DNA of 64,000 bases, taken from positions 209,961,435-210,025,434 of the forward strand of contig NC_080572.1 in assembly GCF_030247185.1 (NCBI RefSeq), given 5' to 3'. Below are positions 45,250-57,799 of the stretch, piece after piece (the first letter of the stretch is position 1; each line of letters starts with the position of its first letter). Both the position numbers and the translations under genes were made by a program. The notes beneath the pieces are model-generated. The model did no database searches. It was not told the origin of the DNA and saw nothing but the letters and a program-made list of their open reading frames with translations. This DNA is from Malaya genurostris. Lineage: Eukaryota > Arthropoda > Insecta > Diptera > Culicidae.

Positions 45250-47330
45250 TCTAAATATTGAAAATATTTTTTCAATGTATAATCTTTTTGAAGTGAATTC
45301 CCTTAACTTCTCCTTGTACGCCATCTTTGCACAACTTTTTGAGTTACTACGATTTGAAGAGAAAGCAAATATAAACAAATTCATTCGTCTATTTGAATAT
45401 TAGTCTTGAGTCGAATAGATTTCTCGATCCGTGAAAAGTTAATGGTTTACCATTCCGAGGACGTGTACACATTTTTTTCAAATCGGAGAAAGTCGATCCT
45501 GATTTTGCCATCATAACTACTGTTAATTTCTGGAATAATCGTTGATTAAATTCGCAAAGTAACATCTACAAATGAGATGACTATCGGTACAATAACCTTA
45601 AACAATGTTAATTTAATCTCTATGCTAGGGGACATTTTGTCTGCGCGTATACCAACAAAACTTTTCTTCTCACGCAATTACTCTTGATCCTTAGGATGAA
45701 AGGGTTCTTGTAGCAGGGTTATTCCAGCAAGCGAAGACCACACGATCACGTTGGCACAAAAAGATAACGCACGCCAAGTTATTTATTCTACGTGCGGTTT
45801 TATTGCGCCGACAATGTGCTTGCCAACTGTGTCAAGTGCTATTTCCGCAGCGCGAGAATCGATTTAATCGACTAAAACAACCACGATGCGATACTGTAAC
45901 TGCACACCGAAGAAAAACGTTCAAATATTTGTCTAACAATTTTAGCGCAAGAAATTCACTCAGCTTAATTTGTTTGCACATTCAGCCAAGGTAACACAAC
46001 ACGCAAAACGCCCATCCTCATCGAGCAATGTGAAAAGGAACTGAAACAGTGAAGTAAAAGCTTTTTCCAAGATTTCCGTGTAACTTCTTTGAAACGTCTC
46101 GGAAATGGAAATGTACCTGCTGTATTCCATTAATTCAGTTCCGAACAGAGATGCACAAACAAACACAAACATTTGCAAGACTGGTGTATGCATTCGGACG
46201 TACAAAATTTGACGAAGACGTCAAAAGTGGATTGCAAATACTATTGAGGTTTTGGTGCTTCTGTAGAAGATGTTTGACGAAACGAAAATTGATTTCCATG
46301 TTGGTCGCGCAGATTTCAGCTACAACCAGAAAACGTCAACCATAATTTTGCCTAATAAGCACTCGACAACAATTAATCAAATAGGAGCAAAGTACCATCG
46401 TAGAACACAGAACATTATCGCGAAAGTAAGTAGGTAGCTAGCCTTCCAGAAATTTGCTGCCATTCCGATCAGTCGCAGCGAGTGCTTGGTAGGTGGGAAG
46501 ATCAAAATAATTAACATCAAGAGCCTGTCTTCGCTAATCTTATTAATTAGGCGGAAGAAACTACAGTAACAGGCTTTCTTCAGCCGAATAGAATTTTGAT
46601 AGAAGCACAACGTATATCCAGGAAAATAAGATGGATATGGTGAATGACCGTGGAAGAACGTGCGTGCTTTTATCGGATAAATCAGACCGGATCATTTGTT
46701 CTTGAGTTCACTTAAGGATAATAAATCTTTTCAATTAAAACAAAGATTGAAGTATATCACTTTTTAATTTCGTTGTTCAGTGTGTAGCATTTATTCCCAG
46801 AGACTCTACTACTTCTGGTTTTCTCCGATTAGAGGTTTTGCATTTTTGCTCAACTTTAAGTTATAAGACTGTTATTCATAAAAATCATCCTCCTAATTGA
46901 ATAATAATTTTCGCAGTACTATTCGGTGGACGCAAATGAAAAACGACCTAAGCACTTAGGTTTGTGTGACCATGTTGTCGCTCGTTCTGACCTAACTAGA
47001 AATCTAGTTTTGAGTAGACCAGACGTCAACGTGCGGCCGACTCGGATATTGAATGCTGCTCGGTTACCACATTGATAGGCTATTATGATACGTTACTTTT
47101 ATTGTTAGTACAACACTCGAAAAAATTCCCATGATACGCCATGGCATTTCTATGATATTGCATGGAGCCGATGCTTCGGATAGCGAGTCATCGGCGAGAT
47201 CATTTTCTTTGAACGGATGTTCCAAATGGCAGAACGGTTTCACCTGCTAGCAGAAGGTTGCGGATTTGAGTTTCAAAATCATTTCAAAAGTAATTTTACG
47301 CAAATTTTTATGACGATAACTAGCCAGTGA
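45250..47330. other. Gene-free region with one GC-richer block
   Basis: 45700-46000 is less AT-rich (for example ccgcagcgcgagaatcgatt) but has no supported ORF or splice structure; it could be a promoter or a transcribed leader. 47220-47280 contains a tRNA-like phrase (ccaaatggcagaacgg ... gttgcggatttgagtttc). No gene can be called. Confidence 0.35.
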
Positions 47331-47760
47331 CTGGCACAATTGAGAAATCAGCAAGTGATTATAAATATACTCTCCTACCCAATGTTTGAATGGAAGACTA
47401 GGTATAGAACGAGAGGACTAGTGTTTGTTGTCTGATGAACAAAGAAGATGTTTGAATATATGATACCGGTCGTGAGGCGACTCGGATTTAGATCATGTTA
47501 GATGTACGCTTTACCAAACCCGGTCGTGTGGTATAGCCATGTCTATCACATGCATAAGGTGGCGAAATGGTAGCGCGTATGCACGGAATGCATAGGAACG
47601 CAGGTTCGCGTATCTTTTTCCAAAAAATTATTTTTTCTGTGAGTTTCTCATTTATTTGGCTTCTCCATTATATGTTTCCACTTAATCATTGCAAAAACTG
47701 AGGATTGTAATGTCAATAATTTTCTTCAGTTGAAGGTTGAAGCTACACAACGGTAGAGAT
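47330..47760 (+). repeat. Repeat with tRNA-like 3' block; carries the empty site of the 61378 SINE
   Basis: It is homologous to 61345-61910 apart from the SINE found there: ctcctacccaatg then tttgaatgg here corresponds to cttctacccagtg ... cttgagcgg. Downstream both copies share gttgtctgatgaac, ggtcgtgaggcg, gaaatggtagcg, tatgcacggaatgcat and cgtatctttttcc. The ggtagcg ... ggttcg part is tRNA-like. Confidence 0.75.
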
Positions 47761-47869
47761 AACTTGAGTAGGAACCTGGTTGTAATGGATTTTTTTTTTC
47801 AATTTTCAAAAAGTGTGCGGTTTAGCCCCGGTCTTCTTTAAAAAGTTTAAAAGTTTTGATACTCATTGC

Positions 47870-48075
47870 CCTATAATTTCGGAACCGGAAGTAGGATCTG
47901 GTTGAAATTGCCCAGTATCTTTTAAGACACTGAGAGCTTTAATTGAATCATGATTTGTGAAAATCGGATTAACCGTACTGAGAAATCGATGTGAGTTCCG
48001 TTTTTAGAGCATTTATTTACTATTACCGGTGCGTTCGGAAGCGGAAGCCGGGCACTAGTAGTCAAAAAGCCACCA
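47870..48075 (+). repeat. Partial unit of the 'cttccggttc' family
   Basis: Single internal unit with ttcggaaccggaagtaggat and tgatttgtgaaaatcgg; both ends are missing. Confidence 0.55.
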
Positions 48076-48087
48076 ACCAAAATTATA

Positions 48088-50905
48088 GGGTAAAGCCTCT
48101 CTATTTCATCTCATTTGTAAGAACTTCGCCTCAAAACCCCGATTTAGCCACTAAAATCACTATAACTTTTTTATATTACTGCTTCATTCGCCTTGCTTCA
48201 CGCTGAGAATGGATTCACATTTCTTGAATATTTAACTAATATTCATGAAACAGCTAAAAACACTTATGATGTGTTCACTACTCGCTCCTAATTTCATCTC
48301 AATGGATTTTTATCCATCCTATCGTTGGTCCTCTATTCATCCTATAAATTAGCAATTGCCGACAGCGATCAAAACAAAATACTCCATTATTACACTCTTA
48401 GGTTCAAAATGTCAGAATTCTTCTTAAAAACGGCCTAATGCCAACTATGGGACAACACACGATATTTTTAGAACCAGTTTGAAATCATTTCAACGTTTAA
48501 AAAATTTTCGGTCGTTTCCGTTACCTTTGCTTAAAATTTAAAATTTTATTGCAAAGTTAATTTGGTGAACTTTAAATTAAACCAAAAACGGGATTGTTAC
48601 TCTTTAGGCATTAGCCGTTCTTAAAACAAAATTCAGATCCAGAGATGCCATTTATACAGATTTATCTGTATTAAATAGATTTTTGCGTTCGCATACTGAT
48701 TTAAATCAATGTACAGATTTTATACAGATTTCCTAAATTCATTACAGATTTGTACAGGTTCATAAAAAGTGAGAAGTAAAAAATTAGACTTTTCTCTCTG
48801 TGTATCTATTAGTATTTGATTGCAGTGATTCTTTAAAAGTTTATTAATCAACGGACAAATCACATGTTAAAGTGGAAATCTTTTATGCAAATAATTGATT
48901 ATGATTAACACCATTTTATTAGATATAGACTTTGTATCCAAAGTAATACATATTTTCTATGAAAATATCTGGCATCTCTGTGCACAGCCGATGAAACACA
49001 CACACTTCACAGCGTTATGTCGACATATAGCGGAATGAAACCAGTGCTACTAAATTTGCCACAATGGTTATTTCAATAGTATTTAACACGCTCTTTCTGG
49101 TAATATTCGAAGCCGAAACAGTTTCATTAAATTTTTTTTATTCAAAAGATATTTTATTCAGGCCTATTTGCGTACAAGCTTTACGTGGCAGATTGAGCCG
49201 ATTTTTGAAATATTTTTTTTTGAGTTCAATCTCGTTGTCACCCTTATTCTAGGGGGAGAGGAGCTTCCGTTTATCTCATGCGAGGATTGAGGGGCACTTC
49301 GTTCGTGGTTCGTCTCGTCATCCATTGCCGCATCGATGGTATTGTTGTCGATTTCCGTCTTCTTTTCGTTGCTAGTTGCTGTAGATGTACATTGGTTGCA
49401 ATTGCTGGTTGGTTGGAGGGTAAGTTGTTAACTGCAGCTGGTGTACTTTGTTCTATAGGGGATACTGATGGTTTCGTTGAAGGGGATGCTTATTTATTGT
49501 TGGTGGCTGTCACAGGTGTACTGGGGTTGCTTGGGGTTGGGGTTGAAGGAAGCACCGTTGTCCTTTGGTGTAGTTGTCTCCTTGTACAGTTTATCACATG
49601 TTTTTTGGCAATATTGACATGTGGCCATCTGATTGACATAGGTAACAAGTGATTTGCACGGAATTCTTGTATCTTGACCGAAAATCACATAAGAAGGTAT
49701 AGCCTTCTTCAAGTGTATGCGTAATAAACGTACGCCATTTAGAATACCGGGGAAAGAATTCTTCCACTTTTCTTTTTCGATTGAGAGAATCTCTCCGTAT
49801 TGGGACATAGTTTTGCGAATATAAGAATCGGTGACGCTTGAGTGAAGATCATGCACACGCACTTCTATAGCACTATCATCCATATATACTGGAATGTTGT
49901 ACCTAATGTTCTCGTGCTCCACATAGTGCACATTGTTGCTGTCTTTTGCGAATTGAATTGCATCCAACTCTTTATAAAACTGTATGTAAACAACATTATT
50001 CGTCTTATTGCATTGAAGTAAATGCACACGTTTAATGTCAAGATGCATTTGCTCCTTAAGCAAACCTTCAAGTTCTCGTATCGAAGGTCGAATTTTGCAC
50101 TGCCTGAAGTCAACAACAGTTGTATTCTTTCGTGTCGGTGGTAGCTTTTGTTCGTTTGGTTCACTCATTTCGAGATCGTTCTTTTGCTCACTACACTATA
50201 CTGTACTTGGTTTCTTCTGTCCCGAACGTAAGCGGTTTTGTTTTATCGACTGACTTGGATGAGATGTGAAAGCGAAGTGATATTGAAATATTAATATCAA
50301 TAATATAATTAAACTAATGTCACGGATACCAAAAACATACTCTTTGATGATAATTTGAAGAAGAAAAACAATTTTTATTTTGTAACATTATGAGATAACT
50401 TGGCAACTTTGCGAAACCAAATGAGATGAAAACAAAGCGCAATAAAGTGAACTAAGTGAAAAACTTTCATCTCATATTTTTGAAGACTTTTTTTGCTTGT
50501 CGGATATTTTTTTAAGTTTTTTATCGTTAACTAAACAAGTGGCAAGTGAACATTACTAATTATGAAGTCATCCAGCATTCAATGGTAGTGTAATTGTGCG
50601 GAATAGTGATCATGTTTTGAGACGAATCGATTAGTAGATAATCAGACAAATGACGAACTGTAAATCTTGAGACGAAAATGTGTTCTAAAATGAAAAGTGA
50701 GTTTATTTTAAATGAAAAAAAACGATCACCGAAGAATTTAAAACCATTTCTTTCAATGGGAAAGTGTGAAAATAGCTTTTATAATCATTTTAAAACATTT
50801 CACAGTTTGGTTCAGGTAGGTTGTAAAATATTATTCATGTTCAAAGTAATGAGGTGACGGGATGAGATGGAAATAGGAGCTCAGATGAAATAGGGAGCCG
50901 TTACC
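48088..50905 (-). mobile_element. 2.8-kb TIR-bounded unit containing a gag-like ORF
   Basis: The left end GGGTAAAGCCTCTCTATTTC (then ATCTC) and the reverse complement of the right end, GGTAACGGCTCCCTATTTCA (then TCT), are imperfect inverted repeats of about 25 bp. The 5-bp repeat ttata flanks them at 48083-48087 and 50906-50910. Inside, on the minus strand, is a retrotransposon ORF1-like gene (49494-50168) but no RT, poly-A tail or transposase. Fragments with the same end sequence lie at 31380 and 41961. The superfamily is not known to me. Confidence 0.6.
49494..50168 (-). CDS. Non-LTR retrotransposon ORF1-like (gag) protein, C-terminally broken
   Basis: This is an uninterrupted 224-residue ORF starting MSEPNEQKLPPTRKNTTVVD, with conserved-looking blocks KRVHLLQCNKTNNVVYIQFY, NIPVYMDDSAIEVRVHDLHS and GILNGVRLLRIHL. 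Near residue 180 CQYCQKTCDKLYKE looks like a decayed first zinc knuckle (the expected His is missing). After the stop at 49494, minus-strand text rich in Ser/Pro and Asp/Glu (DAAMDDETNHERSAP, then RIRVTTRLNSKK) continues to about 49200 in a shifted frame, suggesting the original C-terminus. I believe it is the ORF1 of a LOA/Jockey-group mosquito retrotransposon, but from family resemblance only. Confidence 0.7.
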   Translation of the reverse strand: MSEPNEQKLPPTRKNTTVVDFRQCKIRPSIRELEGLLKEQMHLDIKRVHLLQCNKTNNVVYIQFYKELDAIQFAKDSNNVHYVEHENIRYNIPVYMDDSAIEVRVHDLHSSVTDSYIRKTMSQYGEILSIEKEKWKNSFPGILNGVRLLRIHLKKAIPSYVIFGQDTRIPCKSLVTYVNQMATCQYCQKTCDKLYKETTTPKDNGASFNPNPKQPQYTCDSHQQ

Positions 50906-50929
50906 TTATAAAAATGTGCATCTCGTTTC

Positions 50930-51290
50930 GCCATCGCTTGTGAAAAAATACTCATGAAATTGAAAATATTCAATAATTGCACTGTAATACCGGAACCGGC
51001 AGTCGGATCTGAATCAACTTCTCTGGGACTTTTTAAAGAATTTCAAGACCTTTTTTATGCATCTTACTTTGTAAAAATCGGTAAAGAAATTCTCGAGAAA
51101 AATGAGTGCGCTTTTTCTCATAGATTTGCACATACTGCCTTGTAATTCTGGAACCGGAAGTCGGATCGGAATAAAATTCAGTAGCGATCTATGGGACTAT
51201 AAGACCTTTCGTTTGAATCTAAGTTTGTGATAATCGTTCACGCCATCTCTGAGAAAATCGAGTGACATTGTTTGTCACATACAAACATAT
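50930..51290 (+). repeat. Partial copy of the 'cttccggttc' family
   Basis: Two internal units (accggaaccggcagtcggat, ctggaaccggaagtcggatc) and the phrase cacgccatctctgagaaaat; both termini are absent. Confidence 0.6.
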
Positions 51291-51299
51291 ACACTAAAG

Positions 51300-51690
51300 T
51301 TTGGGACTGAATTCTGGAAATACAATTTACTTTTGGATCTGAGTTCTGTTCCTGGATTTCGGTCTTAAATTCTAGAATTTCAGTTTATATGAATCTGAAT
51401 GCTGAAACTTAATTAAGTTCTGAATGCTGAAACTTAATTAAGTTCCGAACAGAAATTTTGGAACTGAATTCTGATCCGAGCCTCTATTTATGATCCAGAA
51501 TTTAGTTTCAAAATTGAGATCTAAGTCCGGAATTCATTTCCGAAATTTAGTTCCAAAGTCTAGGTCTAGAATCAAGATCCTGATCTCAGACCCACATTTC
51601 GTTTCCAAACCCTGGCTTAGCTTTCAGCTTCAGAATTCTGGAGCTCGATTCAGGCCTTGGATTCTGGAATTGAATTTTAAATCCAGATTA
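51300..51690. repeat. Degenerate 'ttctggaact' short-period array 1
   Basis: About 390 bp made of variants of gaattctggaactgaattct and tttggatctgag, with a local perfect duplication of ctgaatgctgaaacttaatt (51399 and 51420). Same word type as 57800-59050. Confidence 0.75.
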
Positions 51691-51779
51691 TTCAAAGGAA
51701 ATTTCCACTTTTGCTATTTCTATAATCAGGCTTTTTTCATCTGTTCTCTTTTTGAGTACGAATAAAAGTGTTCAAGATG

Positions 51780-52270
51780 AGCAAAATAAATAAATCCTTC
51801 ATTGTTTATTACTCTAAGTTAGAATTACCAGGTACTTTATACTTCAGGGGGATCATTCTATGGACAACCAATTTTGTTTTTGTTTTTTCGTAGCTTTGAG
51901 CGAGAATATACACAGTTCGTAACAATTTTGTGATTGTACATTTTATAAGATGCACATGAATGGAGCGTCTTATTTCACACAAATTTATATTCAAGAACAT
52001 GTGAAATTGTTTGTTTCGACTATTACATGGCTTCAATTCTAATGAAATAAAAAAACAAAAGATCGATAATAGCAGCGCGACTTGAACAGTGAAACATTAG
52101 ATCATAAGCTCACCCGTTACTCGACTGAACCATAGAAGCACTTATCTGTTTGTTGAATAATTGATACATATAAATCCATATTGCGTCATATGAAAATTTA
52201 GGTAGTTGTAAATTGTATCGTTTGTCGAATTATGTCACCTGTAAAACTCAAAATTTTTTTCTGTGTAATT
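51780..52270 (-). repeat. tRNA-like SINE remnant
   Basis: On the minus strand, tggttcagtcgagtaacggg (A-box-like) and ctgttcaagtcgcg (B-box-like) lie about 50 bp apart (52085-52145). Flanking text resembles 30960-31380. Confidence 0.4.
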
Positions 52271-55248
52271 TCAAATCCTCATATCCAAATTTCGAATGAT
52301 TTCAAAGATTTAGTTCTTCGAATTAAATAGCGTTCACCCATGGCTTTGAAGCGAGTTTACTAGATCCCGTTCCACTGTTAAAAAGTACTAGCAAACTAAC
52401 CGACATGACATCCTTTTTCATTTTGTAGGATATTGAATAGAGACTTTTGGACTAAGACGTATGAAAACAAAAAAAAAATTAACGAAAGAATTTAGAAAAT
52501 TTATAAATCGACAAAATTTAGAAAATTCATGTAGTGTTTGAGCTTGAAGCACTGGGAACAAGTCTGTTTGATATGATACATCATTTGTGTGTTTCAGAGT
52601 TCAACTTTGAACGACATTCTGTGAATGGGAAGAAGACATTTTCACAGCCACCTTCGCCATTTTGATTTTTTATTTGATACATTATTTTCTTTCAAACTCA
52701 AAACTCTAAAAATAGTTTGACAACTTTTTTTGTGTTTCCCTACAAAAGATTAATAAAATGGATAACTTTCATAGAGTTAACATTTAGAGAGACTTTGATA
52801 GATTTCGTTAATTACACAATGAGATAAGTAAATAAATTTTCATAGCAAGTGAATCCTGTAATAAAATATCATAAAGTATGATATTCCACCATAGCAACAT
52901 GGTTTTCTAAAATTTGAAGTAATTTCCTCTTGTATTAGAAGAAAAGGTAAGATGAGATTTTCATTACAATTGATCCTACGGGCTAACGACAGATTTACTA
53001 TAGATAACTTTTATATCAAATTTTCACTAATTATTATAAAAAATAGTGTGTCGTCAGATCTAAAGATGATGGTGTTAATCACATTATATGAAAATAAGAA
53101 GTGATAACGATTACCGAATAGTACCGAAATAATTGAAGGAAAAGGTAAATAAGGGGAAAAAATCGGTTTGTCTTCACTTGGTATTCACACTGACCCGGGT
53201 TACGCCTTGTTATGAATGCATCTTTCAACAAGTTGTTTTCTCATTAGATACGAACTATTAAATTCTACATTGAGTAGACAGGAATGCATTAAAAAGTTTG
53301 CGAAACTTTGTAACAACTAAATTTTAAATCGTTTTAAGTCTGAAACATTCACCAAATTAATCTTAGTTTCAGTGTTTCATGGATCTGAATCTTTCATGTT
53401 TGTGCTACAGCATAGTTACTGTAGCCATGCAAGTATTCTTCTCGCTTTCAGATAAAAAAGAGAGATGATTTATTCAATCAAACTTTTCGCGAAAATGCAA
53501 AGTTTTTATGTAATACTAAGCTGAACGCTGAGATTCGTTCTTCTGTTTTTTTTGTACCCCGCGTAACCAGAATATATAGCGTACTCACAACTCTGCTACG
53601 AGACGTTCGGCACGAACTTCGGTTTTCTATGGCAGCGTGACCTTGTTGAACATCTGAACATCCCTCCCAGAAGCTTGAACACGAACAAAATCACAATAAT
53701 ACGTAATGCCATAACTATTGACAACACGATGACTGTACGGAATAAATTATCTCACCCTCACTTTGTTCACACAATTCAACATCAATGGTAATTTTGCATG
53801 GCTCACGAATTTGAAAGACAAATTGGGCCAACTGAAACGGAAAAGTTTCCACATCACTTCGTGTTTCAATGTAAAAGCATTAACGTTCCTACTAGGATCC
53901 ATACTATGATCGTTGAGGCAATATTTTGGTGCTATGTTTGAGCCACCGAGCGTCCGCATCATACATACGACACCAAGTTTCCCCATTATATTTGATGTGA
54001 CGATGCATTCGGTGGCTCTTATATTCGAGATAAATTCATGCTACACAGGAAAATTGGGTCACTAATGTCTTTGCTCGATGTTTCAGTATTCTACGCAGCA
54101 AAACTACCTCAATGTACGACGTTATCAATTCAGCCAATTCAGTCAAAACCAGCCCCTCCCATGTTGAGGGGAAATCATTGGTATAATTTTCATTCTTTTC
54201 TCAGGCGCTATGTGTTGTCTGAGTTATTCGTCGGTAATTTACGGTTTCTTTGAGAGCTGTTTGCGCTAGGAAGCAGGCATGCTATGTACTTTGCCATATG
54301 CTTGTCTGTCTCGCTGGCGAATAACTGATGAAGTTTCAAAAACTTAATTTCCATTATTTATTTCTCCTGCTTGAAGATGGAAAGCACAGACCTGATTAAA
54401 AATTGAAAAATAAAAACTCTAGTATTCCGAACGAATTAAATCCCAACTTAATCTGGTATCAAATAACTTTCTATGACATTTGCATGTTACCTTTTTTTTA
54501 ATCGCTGTCGTACTGTCGTGAGAGTTCTGTTTAAAATTCTTCTAAAGAAAAGTAAAACATATTATTATCTTACTCCTTATAAATACATTAATCATTTTAC
54601 GTAATTATATGAGAAATTTTTTTCCAGATTGCTGGGTAACTAGAACAACAGTTTGTTACCGCTACTCCAAGAACGGTAGTACGAAAAGTGAAGCAAACTC
54701 TGTTTGCTTGCTTTCCGTTTGAGAGTGCTGTTTGTTTGTTCTGTTGTGTCAGAACCTATGTCGAAGCGTACTGCAGTCGGTAAGAATGATTATTGGAGCA
54801 AACAAACAAACAAATGCGCACTAGACGGGAAACGAAAATCTTGTGGCTAGACTAGCACCTGCACATCTTCGTGAGATGTTATGCGAGATACCTTCGTGTA
54901 AACATGGAGTTACTAGAGTACTAGAACAACAAACCAGATTGATGGAAAGACAAAATTTTGTACATGCATTTGAGTCGGTCCATCATGGTATGTAATGCTC
55001 ATGTTACGAATGGAACGGAATTTTCGAGTTTTAACCTAATTATGAGAATTATTTTCATTTTCTTTGAGCTCATTTTGATTTTTAAATCGTGTCAGCTGCT
55101 TTGGAACAATACAAACATTGCGACTAGTTGAATACATTACTACGTAAAGAAAAAGTCGAGGTACTGCACTTCGGTACTCCAAAGTGTGTCGAAAGACTGC
55201 GTAGTGGAATATTAGTCCACAAGACAATTGTATGACTAGTAACTATCC
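52270..55248. other. Gene-free 3-kb stretch
   Basis: AT-rich. 53570-53740 and 54000-54300 are slightly GC-richer, but no splice-bounded coding segment or repeat boundary could be supported. Confidence 0.4.
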
Positions 55249-55250
55249 TA

Positions 55251-56226
55251 AGAAGTGTATCGAAAATAAGCTATCCACATACATTTGTGTTGTACGCATG
55301 TATTTGTGATGATTTTTTATGCTCAGATTGCGTTGAAATTCTGCGTTTTCAAAATGTCGCGTATTGAAAAGGAAGTGAAAATTAGGATCCTGGACACAAG
55401 TGAGATGTCAGTTTGTCTAAGTGAGAAGGATAATACTATGCGAAAATTGGCGGAGCGGTTGGAATTCATCATGCCAGTGTTAAAACCATCATTAATCAGT
55501 TTGGGGAACACTATTCTTTGGATGAGTTAGTTGGTATCTCTAATCATGATGAAAAAATCAATGTCAATACGTGGTTTGGCAAAAAAGCAGGAACGAGTGT
55601 CTGAATGACAAGCGTGTCAAGAGGCGAAATCACCTGAAGACCTACAAGAAGCAGAAAATCTCGAAACAAAGTGTAGAACAGAAGAAGCGAACAGCAACAA
55701 GGGCCCGGAAATTGTATTCGCGTCTTTTGCAGTGTCCGGATGCATGCGTTTTGATGGACGATGAGACTTATGTAAAGGAGGACTCAAAAACCCTTCCAGG
55801 TCCACAATACTTTACTGTCGTCGTTGGGGAGGATGTGAGCGATGCGGACAGGCCGATTCAAGTGGAGAAATTCGGTCGAGAGGTACTGGTATGGCAAGCA
55901 ATATGTTCCAGTGGTTTGAAGTCAACCATTTTTTACACTACCGGAACTATAAATGCAGAAATCTTTCGATCTTAGTGACTCCAGAAGAGATTGCTGCCTT
56001 TATATAAGAAGCATAGTACACCTCCACTGTTTTGGTCGGATTAACGAAGAGCGTTCCATCAAAAGTTTGTAAATTCGTGAAAAAATAACTTAAATTTAAT
56101 CCGGTTTTCATTATGCTCAAGTTTAACTTCGTACAATAAAGGATCAATTTTTAGTTTGAATAAAATATCGTTTTTAGCATAATTTGAAAGAAAAATTTGT
56201 GGATAGCTTATTTTCGATACACTCCT
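55251..56226 (+). mobile_element. Internally deleted Tc1/mariner-type transposon (second copy)
   Basis: This 976-bp copy has the same TIRs as 33347-34647 (AGAAGTGTATCG ... CGATACACTCCT) and TA at 55249-55250 and 56227-56228. The transposase pseudogene starts at ATG 55354 (MSRIEKEVKIRILDTSEMSV), keeps VLMDDETYVKEDSKTLPGPQ and VLVWQAICSSGLKSTIFYTT, then loses the second- and third-acid blocks by a deletion of about 300 bp near 56040. The part containing VLMDDETYV is better preserved here than in the longer copy. Confidence 0.9.
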
Positions 56227-56227
56227 T

Positions 56228-56942
56228 AATAATGCTATGAATCTTTCCATGTCAAAGATCAATCTTTCGACAAGCGGCTTGACAAGCGTCCTAACCGCAA
56301 CATCGCCGACTCAAAACACACTGTACTGTACCATAAAACCCTAATCATCATACTTTCATAAAAATCCTTGAATGTATCAGAAGAAAGTGTACACAAATCT
56401 AGGCCCACATGCATCCAGTTTGTGCCACTAATTTTCTTGAATTCGGTGTGATGACTACTTCAAATCGAAAAAAATCTACAGGGTTGTGTGCGAGACACGA
56501 CCGACCATAATGACATTAAAAATCCAATTTAAAAAACTCTCTCTTTAAACAGATTTAAATTTAAAAAATAGGCAAATAATTGTGAAACTCTATCTAGGAT
56601 TCTAAGACTAATTTTAGGAGGTTAGAACTTCAGTTACTAATATATCATTGTCAAGTGTGTTCAAAAAGTATTTATAATAATAATCATAATAAAAGTTTTT
56701 TTTTCAAACATCCGTTCGTAAATAGAGATTTCTGTTCACAACAAGCGCCACCGGTGATTTGTTTGCTGTGTTTGGTGCATATTATTGGGTAACTTTGAAT
56801 AATGGTCGTACGTAAAGTCCACAACAGATTGGTGTTTCCGCCAAGCCTGTATAAAAATTCCCAACGCTGATGCATATCTACGGAATTTTGCTTTCTCTAC
56901 GGATCTATTTCTTAGAACTAGCTTTTAAAAAAACTACAGGAA
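56228..56942. other. Gene-free DNA
   Basis: Nothing recognised. Confidence 0.35.
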
Positions 56943-57037
56943 ATTTTACGTTTCGTTTTTGACAGTGCGTTGCAGTTTATGTTGAGCTGCTACCGCGACC
57001 TGACAGCTCAACATAAACCGCTAGGCAGACGTAAAAT
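56943..57037 (-). ncRNA. Hammerhead-type repeat H3 (stems intact, core deleted)
   Basis: Read on the minus strand: ATTTTACGTC, a 62-nt hairpin whose arms gcggtttatgttgagctg and cagctcaacataaactgc pair over 18 positions, then CTGTCAAAAAC in place of the CTGATGA/stem II core, then GAAACGTAAAAT. Stem III can form 8 perfect pairs (ATTTTACG with CGTAAAAT) plus the conserved A-U. The damaged core should be inactive, but this copy shows the family architecture best. Confidence 0.65.
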
Positions 57038-57519
57038 TAATGCTATTTGCAAAACACTTGCATAAGGTCTAAACCAGTGATTCCCAAACTTTTCTGGTCG
57101 AATGCCCATTTTGAATATATTATTCGTTCTACTGCCGACTAAGTAGAAAATAAAGTTATTAAAATTCTCCGGCAAACAAATCATCGTTTTACAGTACACT
57201 CAAGATTAAAATATAAAATAGATAGAAATAGCACAAAAAATAATTTTCTCAACGCGGTCAAGATTAATGATTAATTCAAGATCCTATCGATCTTTGGGTA
57301 AGCAAAATAAAAGTCAATTGAGACACAACGAAATCTAACACACAATTGGCCAACCGGGTACATTAAACAGAGATCGCCTGGTTGGGGAAATGTGCAATAA
57401 GTGTTTGTGTGCGAAATTCTACCACAGGGGATCAACAAAAATGTGAACCACACCGGCCATGTACAGTCAGATCAAATACCAAGTTCTTTTCTACCGGGAG
57501 TTGTGTATTATCACATCCA

Positions 57520-57600
57520 CAGTAGTTCAGTTGGCAGAACGATTCGATTTGTAACTGTCTCTGAGAGAATTCGGGTTTTTCGGGTCATATATGGTTTTGG
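57520..57600 (+). repeat. tRNA-Thr-like sequence, probably SINE head or tRNA relic
   Basis: cagtagttcagttggcagaa is a good D-arm/A box, tttgtaac sits where an anticodon loop with TGT would be, and attcgggtttttcgggtc is a decayed T-arm/B box. Stem pairing is poor, so this is not a functional tRNA gene. Confidence 0.45.
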
Positions 57601-57799
57601 ATTTACTTGTGTTAGAGACACAAACGAAAACATTTGAAATCAAACAGTTTATTTGCGACAAACAAGGTTCTACGGAGAAAATAATGACAAAACTGAAGTT
57701 TTGAGGGTAAAGATGTGAATGATTGTGTGTATTACTTTTGGTAGTATTTGGTTCTATGATTATTAGGAAAACTCGCAAGTCCTCTCATTCAATTAATAA

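Noticed and set aside
49278..49652. 124-codon plus-strand ORF
   Set aside because: Antisense to the decayed gag C-terminus; hydrophobic low-complexity translation with no start context.
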